A DNA stretch of 64,000 bases, from positions 1,077,677 through 1,141,676 of the forward strand of contig JAQFVV010012405.1 of assembly GCA_028023455.1 (NCBI GenBank), written 5' to 3'. The translations under genes and the position numbers were made by a program. The DNA comes from Epiperipatus broadwayi. Lineage: Eukaryota > Onychophora > Udeonychophora > Euonychophora > Peripatidae. Shown one piece after another: positions 23,071-33,114 of the stretch; the first letter of the stretch is position 1, and each line of letters begins with the position of its first letter. Below the pieces are notes generated by a model. It had not been told where the DNA came from, ran no database searches, and saw nothing but the letters and a program-made list of their open reading frames with translations.

Positions 23071-23804
23071 TACATTTTGTTTTATTCATTATTAGTGGCT
23101 TCATTTTTTTTTTTCAGATTAATCCTTAGTATGATGAATGATTTAAATTTTCTTCTAATTAAGTCTTAATTTGAACAAATAGCGTTAGTTTTTTTTCCCC
23201 TTTCACTAAATATTAAGATTTTATTGCTATTTAAATGTGCTATTAAATTGTATTAACTCTTATTTTTGTTCTTAAATTACTGCTAAATTAGTTAAAGATT
23301 CCTTCCTCTTCTTCCCATTTTTAAAAGTAATTTAATATTTATTTTTAAAAGGAAAGCAATTACGGTACTTTAATGATGGATGTTTAATTAATATTATTAT
23401 TATTATTAAATGGGCAATAATAGCCGCACGTTTATACAAATATGAATACATATTTTATTATTTTAAAAAAGTACATCGGCGTTTGCATTTGTATTGATTT
23501 TCCGCTAAAAGATAAATGTCATTGTAAATATCATGCAGATGAATAATAGTAGTAATTTTGCGTTGCTTGCCAATTTGTTAACGCAATTTATTATGATTTA
23601 ATGTTTGTCTGAACGTTTGCGATGATAACATTTGAGTAGTAATTATATGTTGAATTATTTCTATCATCTAATCTTAAATTGGATGTCTTCATAAAAATTC
23701 AAACTTTATTAACTTTACAAATGCATTAAACTACTAGTAATAGCATACAGATTAAGATATAACACAATGCTTCAAGTGATATTATTTCTCTTTTCTTCAG
23801 GAGC
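23071..23804. other. AT-rich DNA with (ATT)n
   Basis: An (ATT)n microsatellite lies at 23390-23408. Nothing else recognised. Confidence 0.5.
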
Positions 23805-23950
23805 TACAGGTCTGATCAGTGGCAGTATTGGCATGGGGATTAAACCTGGGTCTTTAAATTTGTGAATACCTTAAATTAAGGTGATTTTCAAACCAACTAA
23901 GCTATTTTGCTAAAGGCAACTGTCAGTAGAGATTTTATATACTTATCTAT
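23805..23950 (-). repeat. tRNA-like SINE family 2 (minus)
   Basis: The minus strand reads ATAGCTTAGTTGG (good A box), GAAAATCACCTTAATTTAAGG, AAATTTAAAGACCC, AGGTTTAATCCCC (B box) then ATGCCAATACTGCCACTGATC. The tail words recur inverted at 24170-24210 (AGGTTAAATCCCCATGCTAG, GCAGTCACTGC), so the two lie head to head about 300 bp apart. Confidence 0.6.
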
Positions 23951-24149
23951 GAAAATCCTCTGGCAAATAACACCATAATTCTATCTAGCATAATAATATA
24001 TAATGTCTGGAAGCTACCAATTAACTCTGCTATTAGGAAAAAGTGGCAAAATCAGAAGAACCCTTATAGATATGTATATGTAACTGCTGGTTATTACCTT
24101 TGGCAAAGTATGTTCGCTGTTTAGAATATATCATTGAATTCAATATTCA

Positions 24150-24362
24150 TAAATGTAGAGAACCAGGTTAAATCCCCATGCTAGTGCAGTCACTGCTAAG
24201 GCCAACAACATCTGAAGAAGACAGGCGAATAATATCATTTGAAATATGATGTCACATATTAATTCGTATGCTATATTAACAGTTGAATGCTTTTGAAAAA
24301 ATTTAAATAAAGTTTGAATTTTTTTAAGACATTCAATATTTAATATCAGACAACAAAAATTT
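24150..24362 (+). repeat. SINE family 2 body with family D terminus
   Basis: CCAGGTTAAATCCCCATGC, CAGTCACTGCTAAGGCC, ACATCTGAAGAAGACAGG, CATTTGAAATATGATGTCAC, CAGTTGAATGC, AAATTTAAATAAAG, and AGACATTCAATATTTAATATC appear in the same order as at 14280-14463 and 42540-42620. This links the tRNA-like head of SINE family 2 to the termini of fold-back family D: they are one composite family. Confidence 0.55.
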
Positions 24363-24454
24363 ATTTCAGCCCTTAGAGGGTTAATGTAACTTTTAAAAAA
24401 GAGTTTTAACTTTTGTTATTATTATATCAGATAATAATCTTTACATAACAAGGG

Positions 24455-24560
24455 TCTCATTGCTCAGTTGTACTCTGCCATATCCATGACCTAAAATTTG
24501 AATCTAGACTAAATAAGACATCAATCTGGGTTCAAATCCCAAATCTTGGAAATTTTTTCA
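24455..24560 (+). repeat. tRNA-like sequence
   Basis: CATTGCTCAGTTG is an A-box-like word and CTGGGTTCAAATCCC (24527-24541) a strong B box, about 65 bp apart as in Pol III SINE heads. The intervening anticodon region does not form a tRNA clover leaf. Probably a SINE head. Confidence 0.5.
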
Positions 24561-24855
24561 GATTGCAAAACCTATTAAAATTCTCACTATCCTGCATTTG
24601 GCAAGCCTTGTGAGTAATGTCTTATCTACTTTTTTGGAGAGATCTTGAAGATATTTGTTTTGCAGCAGGCTATTTAATTAAAAAATCATTTCATCTGCTT
24701 TATCTGCGCATATTATTACTAATATATCTAGGATACTTAAAATCTTGTAATTGTGCACTTCACCAATTCCCTGATTTATTGCACAGTCTGCTTTGGCTAT
24801 GATTTTACTATAAGCAGAATGCTGTAAATTCAACAAGTAATATTCATGTGAATCT
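24561..24855 (-). pseudogene. near-open minus-strand frame of unknown origin
   Basis: Read from 24855 downwards the frame runs about 90 codons with one TAA, which is unusual in DNA this AT-rich. Visible stretches include SKIIAKADCAINQGIGEVHN, then KADEMIF, the stop, and LNSLLQNKYLQDLSKKVDK. It is polar and leucine-rich, more protein-like than other frames nearby. I do not recognise a family, and there is no splice or start context. It abuts a tRNA-like SINE head, so it may be a piece of mobile-element coding sequence. Confidence 0.3.
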
Positions 24856-24905
24856 TTTAGTTATGAGAAGGAGTTTCAAATTTTCAAATCCTTCAGATTT
24901 TACTA

Positions 24906-25179
24906 TAAATTAGCATTTTAGTTAATATTTAATTAATTAGTATATACAATGAATCTATGATATTAGCTATATTGTGTTCCAACTCACTCTCTTATACATT
25001 ATATAGCATATACAATAGTATAGGTTTTATTGATAAACTTAAATTACAACATGGGACATTAATTGCTATACTGCAAATGTCTACTATCTTTTAATATGCA
25101 AATATGCATAATACAGATGATTTTTTATATGTATATTAAGCATATGTATATTAAGATTATGGTATTGTAACAGTCAAAT
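24906..25179. other. AT-rich spacer
   Basis: No feature recognised. Confidence 0.5.
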
Positions 25180-25871
25180 CTGTACATTCACGCAACAAAA
25201 TCCAGAACTTTAGTAAATCATACCAAGGCTGACCAGCATAGAGTGGTACTAACCACATTGTCTGATATAGCCCCAACTCCTTTACCAACATTCAAAGATT
25301 TACCATCTTGCGGATGACACATATGAAGCCACAGCAACATTTTTCCTCATCATGTGCCGGCAATAGCATATCAGTAAAGCACAAGACTAGGATAGGTTGA
25401 CTTATTAATGAGTATAGGCTGCAGAAAGGAGTTTGCTATTAACTGAAAGGAGACCCTTTGATTCCTCTTGGAGGCCTTAAAAGAACCGAGCAGGGCAAAT
25501 TCCTAATGTCCACTTCATACGTTCTTGTCGTTGCAGCTGTTATTACTATGTGATTATTCATATAGTATACGAACATGGATGGGCTGCTCACCAACATGCA
25601 TTAGCCAGCGTGGTGAGTTTATTGGCTTTTTACCTCTGAGTTTAAGATCAAGAAACACCATGGTCTTTCTTCACAGTGCCTGATAAGGCAGAATGAATGT
25701 TTGTGTAAATGATAAATATTTTTCCAATACATATATACAATTATGACAGACAAAAATAAAGCATGGCCCTTATTCCCAGGAGGCTGTAAAGTCACCAAGC
25801 AAGGCAGCGGTTGGTGGCCAAAGACGGAGGGTGCTAAGAATCCCCTGATTGTGAACCCAGGCTGCCATTTG
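25180..25871 (+). other. RTE 5' region
   Basis: This stretch is visibly richer in G+C than its surroundings and contains no stop-free frame of length. Because it leads straight into the RTE coding frame I infer it is the 5' UTR. The open frame begins upstream at 25743, but its first 43 codons (with GSGWWPKTEG) look like translated UTR rather than endonuclease. Confidence 0.45.
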
Positions 25872-26381
25872 ATGACGACTTTTTATTTAGGTACTTACAA
25901 CTGCAGATCACTTTCGAGTGAAGGAAGATTGCAAGAATTAGAAGAAGAACTGTCTTATATTAAATGGGACATTATTGGACTATGTGAAGTTAGAAGAAAA
26001 GGAGAAGAAACAATTGATTTAAAAAGTGGACATATACTCTATTATAAAGGCACAGATATTGGAAATACAAGTGGAGTAGGATTCATTATAAATAAAAAGT
26101 GGAAGAACAATATTGTGGAGATTGATGGTGTATCGGACAGAGTGGCAAGATTAGTTATACAACTTAATAGCAGATACCAAATGGAGATAATTCAGGTTTA
26201 TGCCCCAACAAGTTCTCATAGTGATGAAGTAGTAGAAGATTTTTATATGGATGTACAAAAGGCTTTTGATCAGAGTAAACAACATTTTAAAATTGTTATG
26301 GGAGACTTTAATGCTAGAATTGGTAGACAAATGAAAGATGAAATTGCTGTAGGTAATTTTGGTTATGGTAATAATAAATGA
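25872..26381 (+). CDS. RTE endonuclease domain, N-terminal part
   Basis: AP-type (APE) endonuclease that nicks target DNA to prime reverse transcription. Start chosen at Met 25872 (MTTFYLGTYNCRSL) because the Asn-containing TYN strand opens the domain in this family; an in-frame Met at 25743 lies upstream. Motifs counted from 25743: TYNCRSL 51-57, GLCEVRRKG 79-87 with catalytic Glu82, QVYAPTS 151-157 with the Tyr, and GDFNARIG 187-194 with catalytic Asp and Asn. The frame ends at a stop in an ATAATAATAAATGA stretch. The domain continues one frame over from about 26359, so a small indel broke it near 26365-26375. Confidence 0.85.
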   Translation: MTTFYLGTYNCRSLSSEGRLQELEEELSYIKWDIIGLCEVRRKGEETIDLKSGHILYYKGTDIGNTSGVGFIINKKWKNNIVEIDGVSDRVARLVIQLNSRYQMEIIQVYAPTSSHSDEVVEDFYMDVQKAFDQSKQHFKIVMGDFNARIGRQMKDEIAVGNFGYGNNK

Positions 26382-27120
26382 GAGAGGACATAGACTTGTG
26401 GAGTTTGCAGAAAAAGAAAAACTTTATATTATGAATTCATTTTTTGAGAAAAATGTTAAAAGGAAATGGACATGGAAGCATCCAAATGAAGGTACAGCAG
26501 AATTGGATTATATTTTGACTAACAGAAAATACATATTTCAAGATTGTAATGTTCTTAATAAATTTAACACAGGAAGTGATCATCGATTAGTAAGGTGTAA
26601 GTTACGTGTTAATGTAAAACTAGAGAGACAAAAATTATTAAGAAAAACAATATTTACAGTTGATATTCCTAATCTTCAAAAACATTCTAATGAATTTAAA
26701 TTAGAACTTACAAATAGGTTTCAAGTGTTAGGAGATTTTGAACATGATTCAGATTTGAATGAAATTAATATGAAAATAACTGATACACTTTTAAAAACTG
26801 CAACAAACATAGCTGGTAGAAAAAAGCAGCAATTGACTAATAAAATTTCTACTGAGACTAGAGAATTTATGAAGAAAAGAAGGAATATGAAGATATACAA
26901 AAATGATGTATTAAAAAGAATTGAATATCTCGAATTTTGTAAAATGGTACGGAAAAGAGTTGAAAATAATATAGTTGAAAATAATATAAGAAAGTATAAC
27001 TGTGAAATAGCAAGGAAAGCTGTAGAAGAAAATAAAAGTCTCAAAAATGTTAAACAACATTTTGGTATTGGTAGGAAATTTATATCTGCAATAAGAAAAA
27101 AAAGATGGAATTATTACTAA
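26359..27120 (+). CDS. RTE endonuclease C-terminal part and linker
   Basis: Continuation of the endonuclease in the next frame. ERGHRLVEFA matches directly after the break; then TWTWKHPN (residues 37-43 of this frame), LDYILTNRK and the terminal SDHRLV (73-78) with the catalytic Asp-His pair. A long Lys/Asn-rich linker follows. The frame runs into a stop at 27118-27120, but the family sequence resumes in the third frame from an A8 run at 27095-27103, so a one-base slip in that run is the likely cause. The apparent Met start is not a true start. Confidence 0.85.
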   Translation: MVMVIINERGHRLVEFAEKEKLYIMNSFFEKNVKRKWTWKHPNEGTAELDYILTNRKYIFQDCNVLNKFNTGSDHRLVRCKLRVNVKLERQKLLRKTIFTVDIPNLQKHSNEFKLELTNRFQVLGDFEHDSDLNEINMKITDTLLKTATNIAGRKKQQLTNKISTETREFMKKRRNMKIYKNDVLKRIEYLEFCKMVRKRVENNIVENNIRKYNCEIARKAVEENKSLKNVKQHFGIGRKFISAIRKKRWNYY

Positions 27121-27136
27121 AAAGAGAGATGACATC

Positions 27137-28717
27137 ATGAAATTGGTAGAAGATTTTTATCAAGAATTATATAGTAATAAAGAACAAGTACCTCCTATAT
27201 CTATTACATCTTCCGAATTGCCCAGAATTTTAAATGAAGAAGTGAGACATGCAATTAAGTGTATGAAGAAAGGAAAGGCTCCAGGAAATGATGGAATTAT
27301 AATTGATATATTAAAAGAAGCAGGTGAAGAAATAGAAACAATTTTAGCAAAGTTATATACCAAATGTCTAAATGATAAAGATGTACCAGAAGATTGGAAG
27401 AATGCAGTAATAATATTAATATTTAAAAAAGATGATAAAGAAGATATTAGAAATTACAGACCTATCAGCCTTTTATCAGTTTTATATAAAATTTTTACCA
27501 AGATAATTACAACTTGTCTACAGAGAACTTTGGATTTCCACCAACCAAGAGAACAAGCTGGATTTAAAAGTGGTTTTAGTACAATAGATCATATCCAGGT
27601 ATTGAGAGAAGTCATAGAAAGGACAAACGAATATGAGTTGTCATTATGTTTTGGATTTGTAGATTATGAAAAGGCATTCGATTCTATACACATTTCTTCA
27701 GTGATTAAAGCATTGGATCATCAAGGTATAGATCCAGGATATTGTCATATTTTAAAGAATATTTATAAAAATGCAACAGCAACAATTAGATTACATAATG
27801 ATACTGGAAAAATCAACATTGAGAAAGGTGTAAGACAAGGTGACTCCATATCTCCAAAACTCTTTACAGCAGTGCTGCAAGAAGTATTTTGTGGATTAAA
27901 ATGGGAAACTAAAGGAGTGAAAGTAAATGGAGAGTATTTAAGTCATTTAGATTTCTCAGATGATGTAGTTGTTTTTGCAAATAATGCTTCAGAGCTGCAG
28001 GAAATGTTGCAGGAATTAGCAGATGGAAGTAGAAAAGTAGGACTAAAGATAAATGTTAAAAAGACTAAAGTAATGTTTAATCGATTTGCTCAAAATATGA
28101 AAATAAAGATTGATTATGAAGAATTAGAAGAAGTTAACAGTTACAAATACCTTGGTCAGATTATTAATACAGATGGAAACATAATGGAGGAAATTAATCA
28201 TAAAATTAAACTTGGTTGGAGTGCTTTTGGTAGAAATAACTTGATACTAAAAGGAAATATGCCTATGTGTTTGAAAAGGATGGTTTTTAACAAATGGGTT
28301 TTACCAGTTCTTACTTATGAATCTGAGACTTGGACACTTAATAGAAGAGCAATACAGAGACTTCAGACCACTCAAAGGAGTATGGAGAGATGTATGTTGG
28401 GAGTAACAAGAAGAGATCGAAAACGCAATGTATGGGTTAGACAACAAACAGGTGTTACTGACCTTATTGAAAAAATGAAAAGATTGAAATGGAGTTGGGC
28501 TGGACATATTGCTAGAAGAGATGATAATAGATGGACAATTGAAATTTTAAACTGGATTCCAAGAGATTGTAAAAGACCCAGAAAGAGACCACATGTGAGA
28601 TGGATGGATGAAATAAGAAAATGTGCAGGCGTATTGTGGAGAAGAGAAGCTAAAGATCGGGGAAGATGGATTAAACTTGGAGAGACCTTCATCCTGCAGT
28701 GGATTGATAATGGTTGA
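27137..28717 (+). CDS. RTE reverse transcriptase
   Basis: A 526-residue open frame with all RT motifs: KKGKAPGNDG 44-53 (motif 0), NYRPIS 106-111, AGFKSGF 141-147, FVDYEKAFD 174-182 (motif A, Asp176), GVRQGDSISPKLF 221-233 (motif B), DFSDD 272-276 (motif C, both aspartates kept; Ser for the more usual Ala), and NSYKYLG 334-340 at the thumb. The C-terminus has WAGHIARR 454-461 and ends at a TGA that is the first unit of the tail repeat. It copies element RNA at the nicked target. The Met is internal: homologous sequence (KDGIITKKRDD) continues upstream in frame, so in the unbroken element this is the downstream part of one polyprotein. Confidence 0.9.
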   Translation: MKLVEDFYQELYSNKEQVPPISITSSELPRILNEEVRHAIKCMKKGKAPGNDGIIIDILKEAGEEIETILAKLYTKCLNDKDVPEDWKNAVIILIFKKDDKEDIRNYRPISLLSVLYKIFTKIITTCLQRTLDFHQPREQAGFKSGFSTIDHIQVLREVIERTNEYELSLCFGFVDYEKAFDSIHISSVIKALDHQGIDPGYCHILKNIYKNATATIRLHNDTGKINIEKGVRQGDSISPKLFTAVLQEVFCGLKWETKGVKVNGEYLSHLDFSDDVVVFANNASELQEMLQELADGSRKVGLKINVKKTKVMFNRFAQNMKIKIDYEELEEVNSYKYLGQIINTDGNIMEEINHKIKLGWSAFGRNNLILKGNMPMCLKRMVFNKWVLPVLTYESETWTLNRRAIQRLQTTQRSMERCMLGVTRRDRKRNVWVRQQTGVTDLIEKMKRLKWSWAGHIARRDDNRWTIEILNWIPRDCKRPRKRPHVRWMDEIRKCAGVLWRREAKDRGRWIKLGETFILQWIDNG

Positions 28718-28735
28718 TGATGATGATGATGATAG

Positions 28736-28939
28736 CTATATAGACGATGTGTGTGGCAGAACATAATTATAAAATATGGATTGTGATTCTTAACTAATGA
28801 TTAACTAATCAATAAAGACTTACTAATGACCAACATTTGAGACATGACACAGAAATTAAGTTTAAACATAATTTAATGAAAACAAATATTAAAATTATTA
28901 AATGAAAATGATGACTATAACTTGGCTATATAGGTTGTA
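28736..28939. other. AT-rich spacer
   Basis: No feature recognised between the RTE tail and the motif cluster. Confidence 0.5.
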
Positions 28940-29264
28940 TCACACGCAGGTGACTAAGTTAGGGATACAATTTCATATTTGAGTTTGGGATTCACACGCA
29001 AGTGATGATTGGAGTTATAATCATTTATGGTTTGCCTAGTTACATATGGCTTTAATTTACATATACATTTGGACAATGTAAATCACTCACAGGTGACATT
29101 AATCATTTTGGTCAATTACATTAGGTTTATTACAAATACATGTATCACTGGTAAGTGATGATTTAACTGTTTATATAGCAAGTCCAATCACGTGCAGGTG
29201 ATTGTAATTTGAATTATAAATCATTTAATTGAGTTTGCTACATATAGATATCACTCGCAGGTGA
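28940..29264. repeat. cluster of six 14-bp TCAC...GTGA motifs
   Basis: Consensus TCACNCGCAGGTGA at 28940-28953, 28992-29005, 29083-29096 (TCACTCACAGGTGA), 29145-29158 (TCACTGGTAAGTGA), 29188-29201 (TCACGTGCAGGTGA) and 29251-29264. Each is exactly 14 bp and partly self-complementary (TCAC/GTGA); several contain the E-box word CAGGTG. Spacing start to start is 52, 91, 62, 43 and 63 bp. The DNA between them is AT-rich and not obviously repeated. It could be a binding-site array or a decayed short-unit repeat. Confidence 0.65.
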
Positions 29265-29654
29265 TTAAGAAATTATACGTTTTAACATTTATATTTTCAC
29301 GAGCCTTAAGATTACATTATAGATCAAGGTTAATTTGCTCATGACCATCTATTCCCAGTTCATGCTATATAATAGGGTCTAGATCCGCTCTAGAGCTAGC
29401 AGAAGTGATTACACATATTGATAAAGAATGATATTTTATTAAACATGAATACTTAATATTCTCTATATAGTTTATGTGCTTATAAAATTAGACTCGAATT
29501 CAGATCAAAGCTGAAAATACAATTACTATGGCGGGATGAACTGATGATTGGCAGTCAGACTTCAGATACCATGGTGTATAGAAAATATAAAGTCTGATAT
29601 AGCCCTTGCGTCTCGAGAGTGCCTTTTTATGAGATTTTTACCAAGTAACGGTTC
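29265..29654. other. spacer, GC slightly raised
   Basis: Contains a compact palindromic stretch CTAGATCCGCTCTAGAGCTAGC near 29376-29399 (longest part CTCTAGAG). No frame recognised. Confidence 0.4.
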
Positions 29655-29885
29655 TCTTTTTCACCGTATTCATTGCTGTGGAAATAAACGACCTTTAGTC
29701 CGGCTGATCAAGCAATTTATTTGAGTGGGAATCTTATGCTCTGTGAGAGTCTCATGCTCTGTTCCTAAGGATGCAGAATGGGGAGATTCGAACCCGTCCA
29801 CCATCTGAAGAAGAAAATTGCCCGAACTAAGAGTAATGGTGCAGCGTGACCACGTACAAACCATTAAGGAATACAGCAACAAATA
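29655..29885 (-). repeat. tRNA-like SINE (minus)
   Basis: The complement contains GACGGGTTCGAATCTCC (strong B box, near 29785-29800) preceded by ACGTGGTCACGCTGCACC and followed by CATTCTGCATCC, GAGCATGAGACTCTCAC and a 3' segment. The 70-codon minus frame across it is a by-product. This copy differs from SINE-1. Confidence 0.5.
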
Positions 29886-30289
29886 TATATTGTAACATAA
29901 TTAAAGAGTCATCAAAAGATACATTGTAACATAATAAAATGAGTTCAAATATTATAGATTTCTCAAGATCCAAATATCAATATATAAGAAATAATCATAA
30001 ATTCAAAATTTAAATGATGATCAAAAGATATTATTATATCTGAGTAAAGGTATTCCATAGAATGATCATATATATTTAAAATAACTTGGATTTCTCAAGT
30101 AAACACTATCTCAATAATTATAAGCAAATTATTAATAACAAGTATTATAACTCAGGTATATGAAATCACGTGAGGTGAGTACACTAGTAATTCAATAAAA
30201 TATAGCTCAGGTATACAAACAGTAATCTTACCCACTTTCATCTCTTGGCTTGATGTTAAGTGCATGTTTAAACAAATACTAAGTGAATA
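29886..30289. other. AT-rich DNA, no gene seen
   Basis: Several ATCAAAAGATA-like short repeats (29912, 30018) but nothing I can classify. Confidence 0.4.
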
Positions 30290-30392
30290 TGGTCTAGCAG
30301 GGCGCCACTAGATTATCTGAATCTAGACACGGTTATATCTGATAACCTTTCACATGTACCGGGTTTGAATCCCTTCTTGGTACTTTATTTAT
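30290..30392 (+). repeat. tRNA-like sequence with B box
   Basis: GGTCTAGCAGGGCGCCACTAG precedes CCGGGTTTGAATCCC (30358-30372, B box with a complementary GGG/CCC stem) and TTCTTGGTA. Two small hairpins (CTAGATTATCTGAATCTAG, and GGTTATATCTGATAACC) lie between, replacing a normal anticodon arm. Probably a SINE head or tRNA relic. Confidence 0.4.
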
Positions 30393-30714
30393 AATAAAAT
30401 GGAAGATTTTGCTTTTTGAGCCATATCACTATAAGCACTAATAGTTAGGTAAAAGTAAAACATCTTTAAACCACAGTGGAGTTCATTGAACATAAATCAT
30501 TTCTCAGATCTTAACATAACAAATGTGTTTCAATATTTTTATAAGTTCACTAGCTCAGATTATATATAACTAATTTAGGATAGCAATTCACTCATCCTTG
30601 CATGAAATAGATGATGGGATGTGGTTATAATAATACTAAGAAATCACTAAATATTATAAAATCAATATTTATTTATGGCCTTTAAACAGTTAAACAGCTC
30701 ATTAATTAAAACGT

Positions 30715-30750
30715 TGATGATGATGATGATGATGATAATAATAATAATAA
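30715..30750. repeat. (TGA)n(TAA)n microsatellite
   Basis: About six TGA units followed by about six TAA units. RTE elements end in TGA repeats, but no RTE sequence lies next to it. Confidence 0.8.
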
Positions 30751-30756
30751 CGATAA

Positions 30757-31689
30757 TGACAAGGGTTTCAACTACAGCTCTAGGACTAAGCCTAAACATA
30801 AAACTAAATTTTATAAAGAAATGCACAATTATTGCTTAATTTTAGCATACTTACTTATATCTTAAATAACTAATATTCAACCAGTGATGATGAATAATCA
30901 CACTTAAGCAAGACTACACTTAATGAAATATATACGCCTTGTTTAATAAAACAAACTAATATTTATTACTACATTTCTAACATATACATAAAAATTTCTA
31001 GATAATATGAAAACTGACATGAATAATAATAATAATAATTGGTTATATAACAATCCTCAGATTAATTTTAAGTTCTTCCCCCTTTCCCTTCAAATGTATT
31101 TTGTATTAAGTTGGACGTCACATTGACCATGATTTTCACTCCATGAGAAAAGTATTTAAAAAAAATATTATCTGCTCATTGGCACACATACTTTAAAATC
31201 CAACATGTAAATAGAATGTAAAAAAAAATGTTAGTAAAATTGAAAGAGCAAGTTTTAGAAAAGAGTTTTAAATTATTTTCTCCCCCTCCCTTCCAAGCGC
31301 TGAAATCTATACTTAACTTGAAACAAAATAATCTAATATTCTAATACTACTCATTATTTCACATTCACTCCCAATTATACACATATAAAAATATTATTAT
31401 GTATGTGCGTGTTTTATCCCATAATAACAAAATATTATTAAAAACCAAAATAATAATAATATATCAGCTAAAGCTAAAATCATAACACCATAAAAAAAAA
31501 TTGTTTTACACATTAATATTGTAAAATTAATAAACAAATAATTTTCATACATTCAAGATCATTTATGAAGCTCAAAGTTATTTTTAGTAAGACATTCTTG
31601 TTTTTAATTGATCTGAATAGTCTTTAAAAGTTCTTTAAATAAAATATACCACTTTATTGCTAAAATGTTTATTAAGACTGATATCATAA
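30757..31689. other. AT-rich DNA, no gene seen
   Basis: A short (AAT)n run at about 31023-31038; otherwise nothing supported. Confidence 0.5.
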
Positions 31690-31980
31690 AGAAAATAGAT
31701 ATAAAAAGTCATATTACCGATCTTTTGTTTGTGGCGAATTTCCAAGGGTTCAAACTTGTCTTGTATAATGTTTATATTTCTGCAGCTACTATTTCCGTTT
31801 TATGTGGGAACAATCTCTTTCTTGAGGTGTATAACTATTTGATGATGATGACTCTATTGAGGTTATTTGCTTTAGTGGACAATTTGGAAATCATTATATT
31901 AAATTTTCTTCTCTTCCTGTCAAGCATGTGGATGAAACACAGCAGTTGTTTTCCCATTTGTAAATTTTCTTGAGTTTAAA
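31690..31980 (-). repeat. SINE-like debris (minus)
   Basis: The complement holds AGTAGCTGCAGAAATA followed about 30 bp later by CAAGTTTGAACCC (B-box-like) and TTGGAAATTCG. The segment 33115-33200 on the same strand has AAGCTGTAGGGCATCC, AAGTTCAAACCC and TTCCAG, so both may be one family. The plus-strand frame of 102 codons at 31665-31973 has no recognisable domain. Confidence 0.35.
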
Positions 31981-32039
31981 ATCAGTTGTTGTAACAATTA
32001 ATTGGACTTGATGATTAATATTGATCAGTAGATTAATTC

Positions 32040-32250
32040 ATCTTCTTTGAATGCAGGTGAATGCTTTCTTCCTTCTATTAAAAACATCTTATTTCTCTGG
32101 TCAGTTGAAAGGTGTAGAATATTATTTTAGACACATCTTTTCTTTCCTATGTGATGTGCAGCTTCCCCAGATGGTCTGGAACCGATGGGACATATATATA
32201 ATTTTTCTAGCCAGACATTTCTTATATTTTCAGCATTCAATTGGATAGTT
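32040..32250 (-). other. unclassified segment with short protein-like frame
   Basis: The minus strand reads NVWLEKLYICPIGSRPSGEA then AHHIGKKRC before a stop (32225 downwards), with base composition richer in GC than the surroundings. I cannot tie it to a family; it may be a mobile-element fragment. Confidence 0.25.
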
Positions 32251-33114
32251 TAATAATCTGAATCATAAACAATAATCCTAATAATAATTCAAGACAGCTT
32301 TTTATATCCAATTTTTAACTAACTTAACCAATCAGAGATAGCATCACTTGCTATTTTTGGACAAATTTGTTTTAATTAGATCTCTAATTTATTTTCAACT
32401 AAATGATTTTTCAACTGAAAAGTTTAATCCTTTTTCCAGACACTTTTATTAAAAAAAAAATAGACTCAATCCTTATTTCCTTTCTTTTCTTTTTTTTTTT
32501 TTTAACATCCAGGTAACACTTCAAATCTTTGAGCTTCCTTCTTTAGATCTTGAGATAAGACAATTAGAGCTCTGACCCGTTATAAGCTTCCAAAGTTAAA
32601 CAATCATTTACAAAAAAAAATTGCTACAAAGATCGATATCTGATTAAACAGATTTCCTCTTTTAACAAAAAATTGTACAAAAAAATAATTTGACAGATTT
32701 AATACTTCCTTTTCTTTCAATATTTAGGAAATGTAAAATTTTGTATGTAATGTACACACATCCTTCATTCTTTCAAATCATTCATAAACTAACATTAAAT
32801 AATATAATTGCTAGCTTAGTAATTATAACCCAATTATTTAATTAAATCTGTAACTTTTAAATCCCACTTATAATTAAAGAAAAGCAAAATAGAAGTATAG
32901 AATAAAATGTTAGAATTGATCAAGCATAGCTTAGTTTTAAAGAAAGTTAAAATGTTGAATATTTGAAATATAAAACAATTAAATAATTTACACATACATT
33001 GCCTATATGTATGCATTATAACTTTGCTTTTTAACAGAAAATTTAAATATTAAATAGTTTAAATGTGTGTATTACCTTTCTATCAACACACAAACAAATA
33101 AAGCATATAATTGT
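32251..33114. other. AT-rich DNA, no gene seen
   Basis: T run at 32489-32503; no supported feature. Confidence 0.5.

Larger units (their letters stand above)
25180..28735 (+). mobile_element. RTE-type LINE, nearly intact
   Basis: An RTE-clade non-LTR retrotransposon: a GC-richer 5' region (about 25180-25870), one endonuclease/reverse-transcriptase frame now split by two frameshifts (25872-28717), almost no 3' UTR, and a (TGA)n tail overlapping the stop (28713-28735). The short 3' end with a simple-repeat tail and the C-terminal WAGHIARR and RW-DEIRK signatures are typical of RTE (including BovB-like) elements. The 5' boundary is estimated from base composition. Apart from two indels there is no stop over about 2.8 kb, so the insertion is young. 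Elements of this kind can mobilise SINEs that share their tail. Confidence 0.85.

Noticed and set aside
26721-28764. Minus-strand frames of 67 to 130 codons under the RTE element
   Set aside because: They are antisense shadows of the endonuclease and reverse transcriptase frames.
29655-29882. 70-codon minus frame (29670-29882) as a gene
   Set aside because: It lies inside a tRNA-like SINE with a B box.
31690-31980. Minus-strand host exon (NIIQDKFEPLEIRHKQKI ending at a GT)
   Set aside because: The sequence contains a B-box-like CAAGTTTGAACCC and resembles 33115-33200, so SINE debris explains it better; the supposed acceptor lacks a pyrimidine tract.
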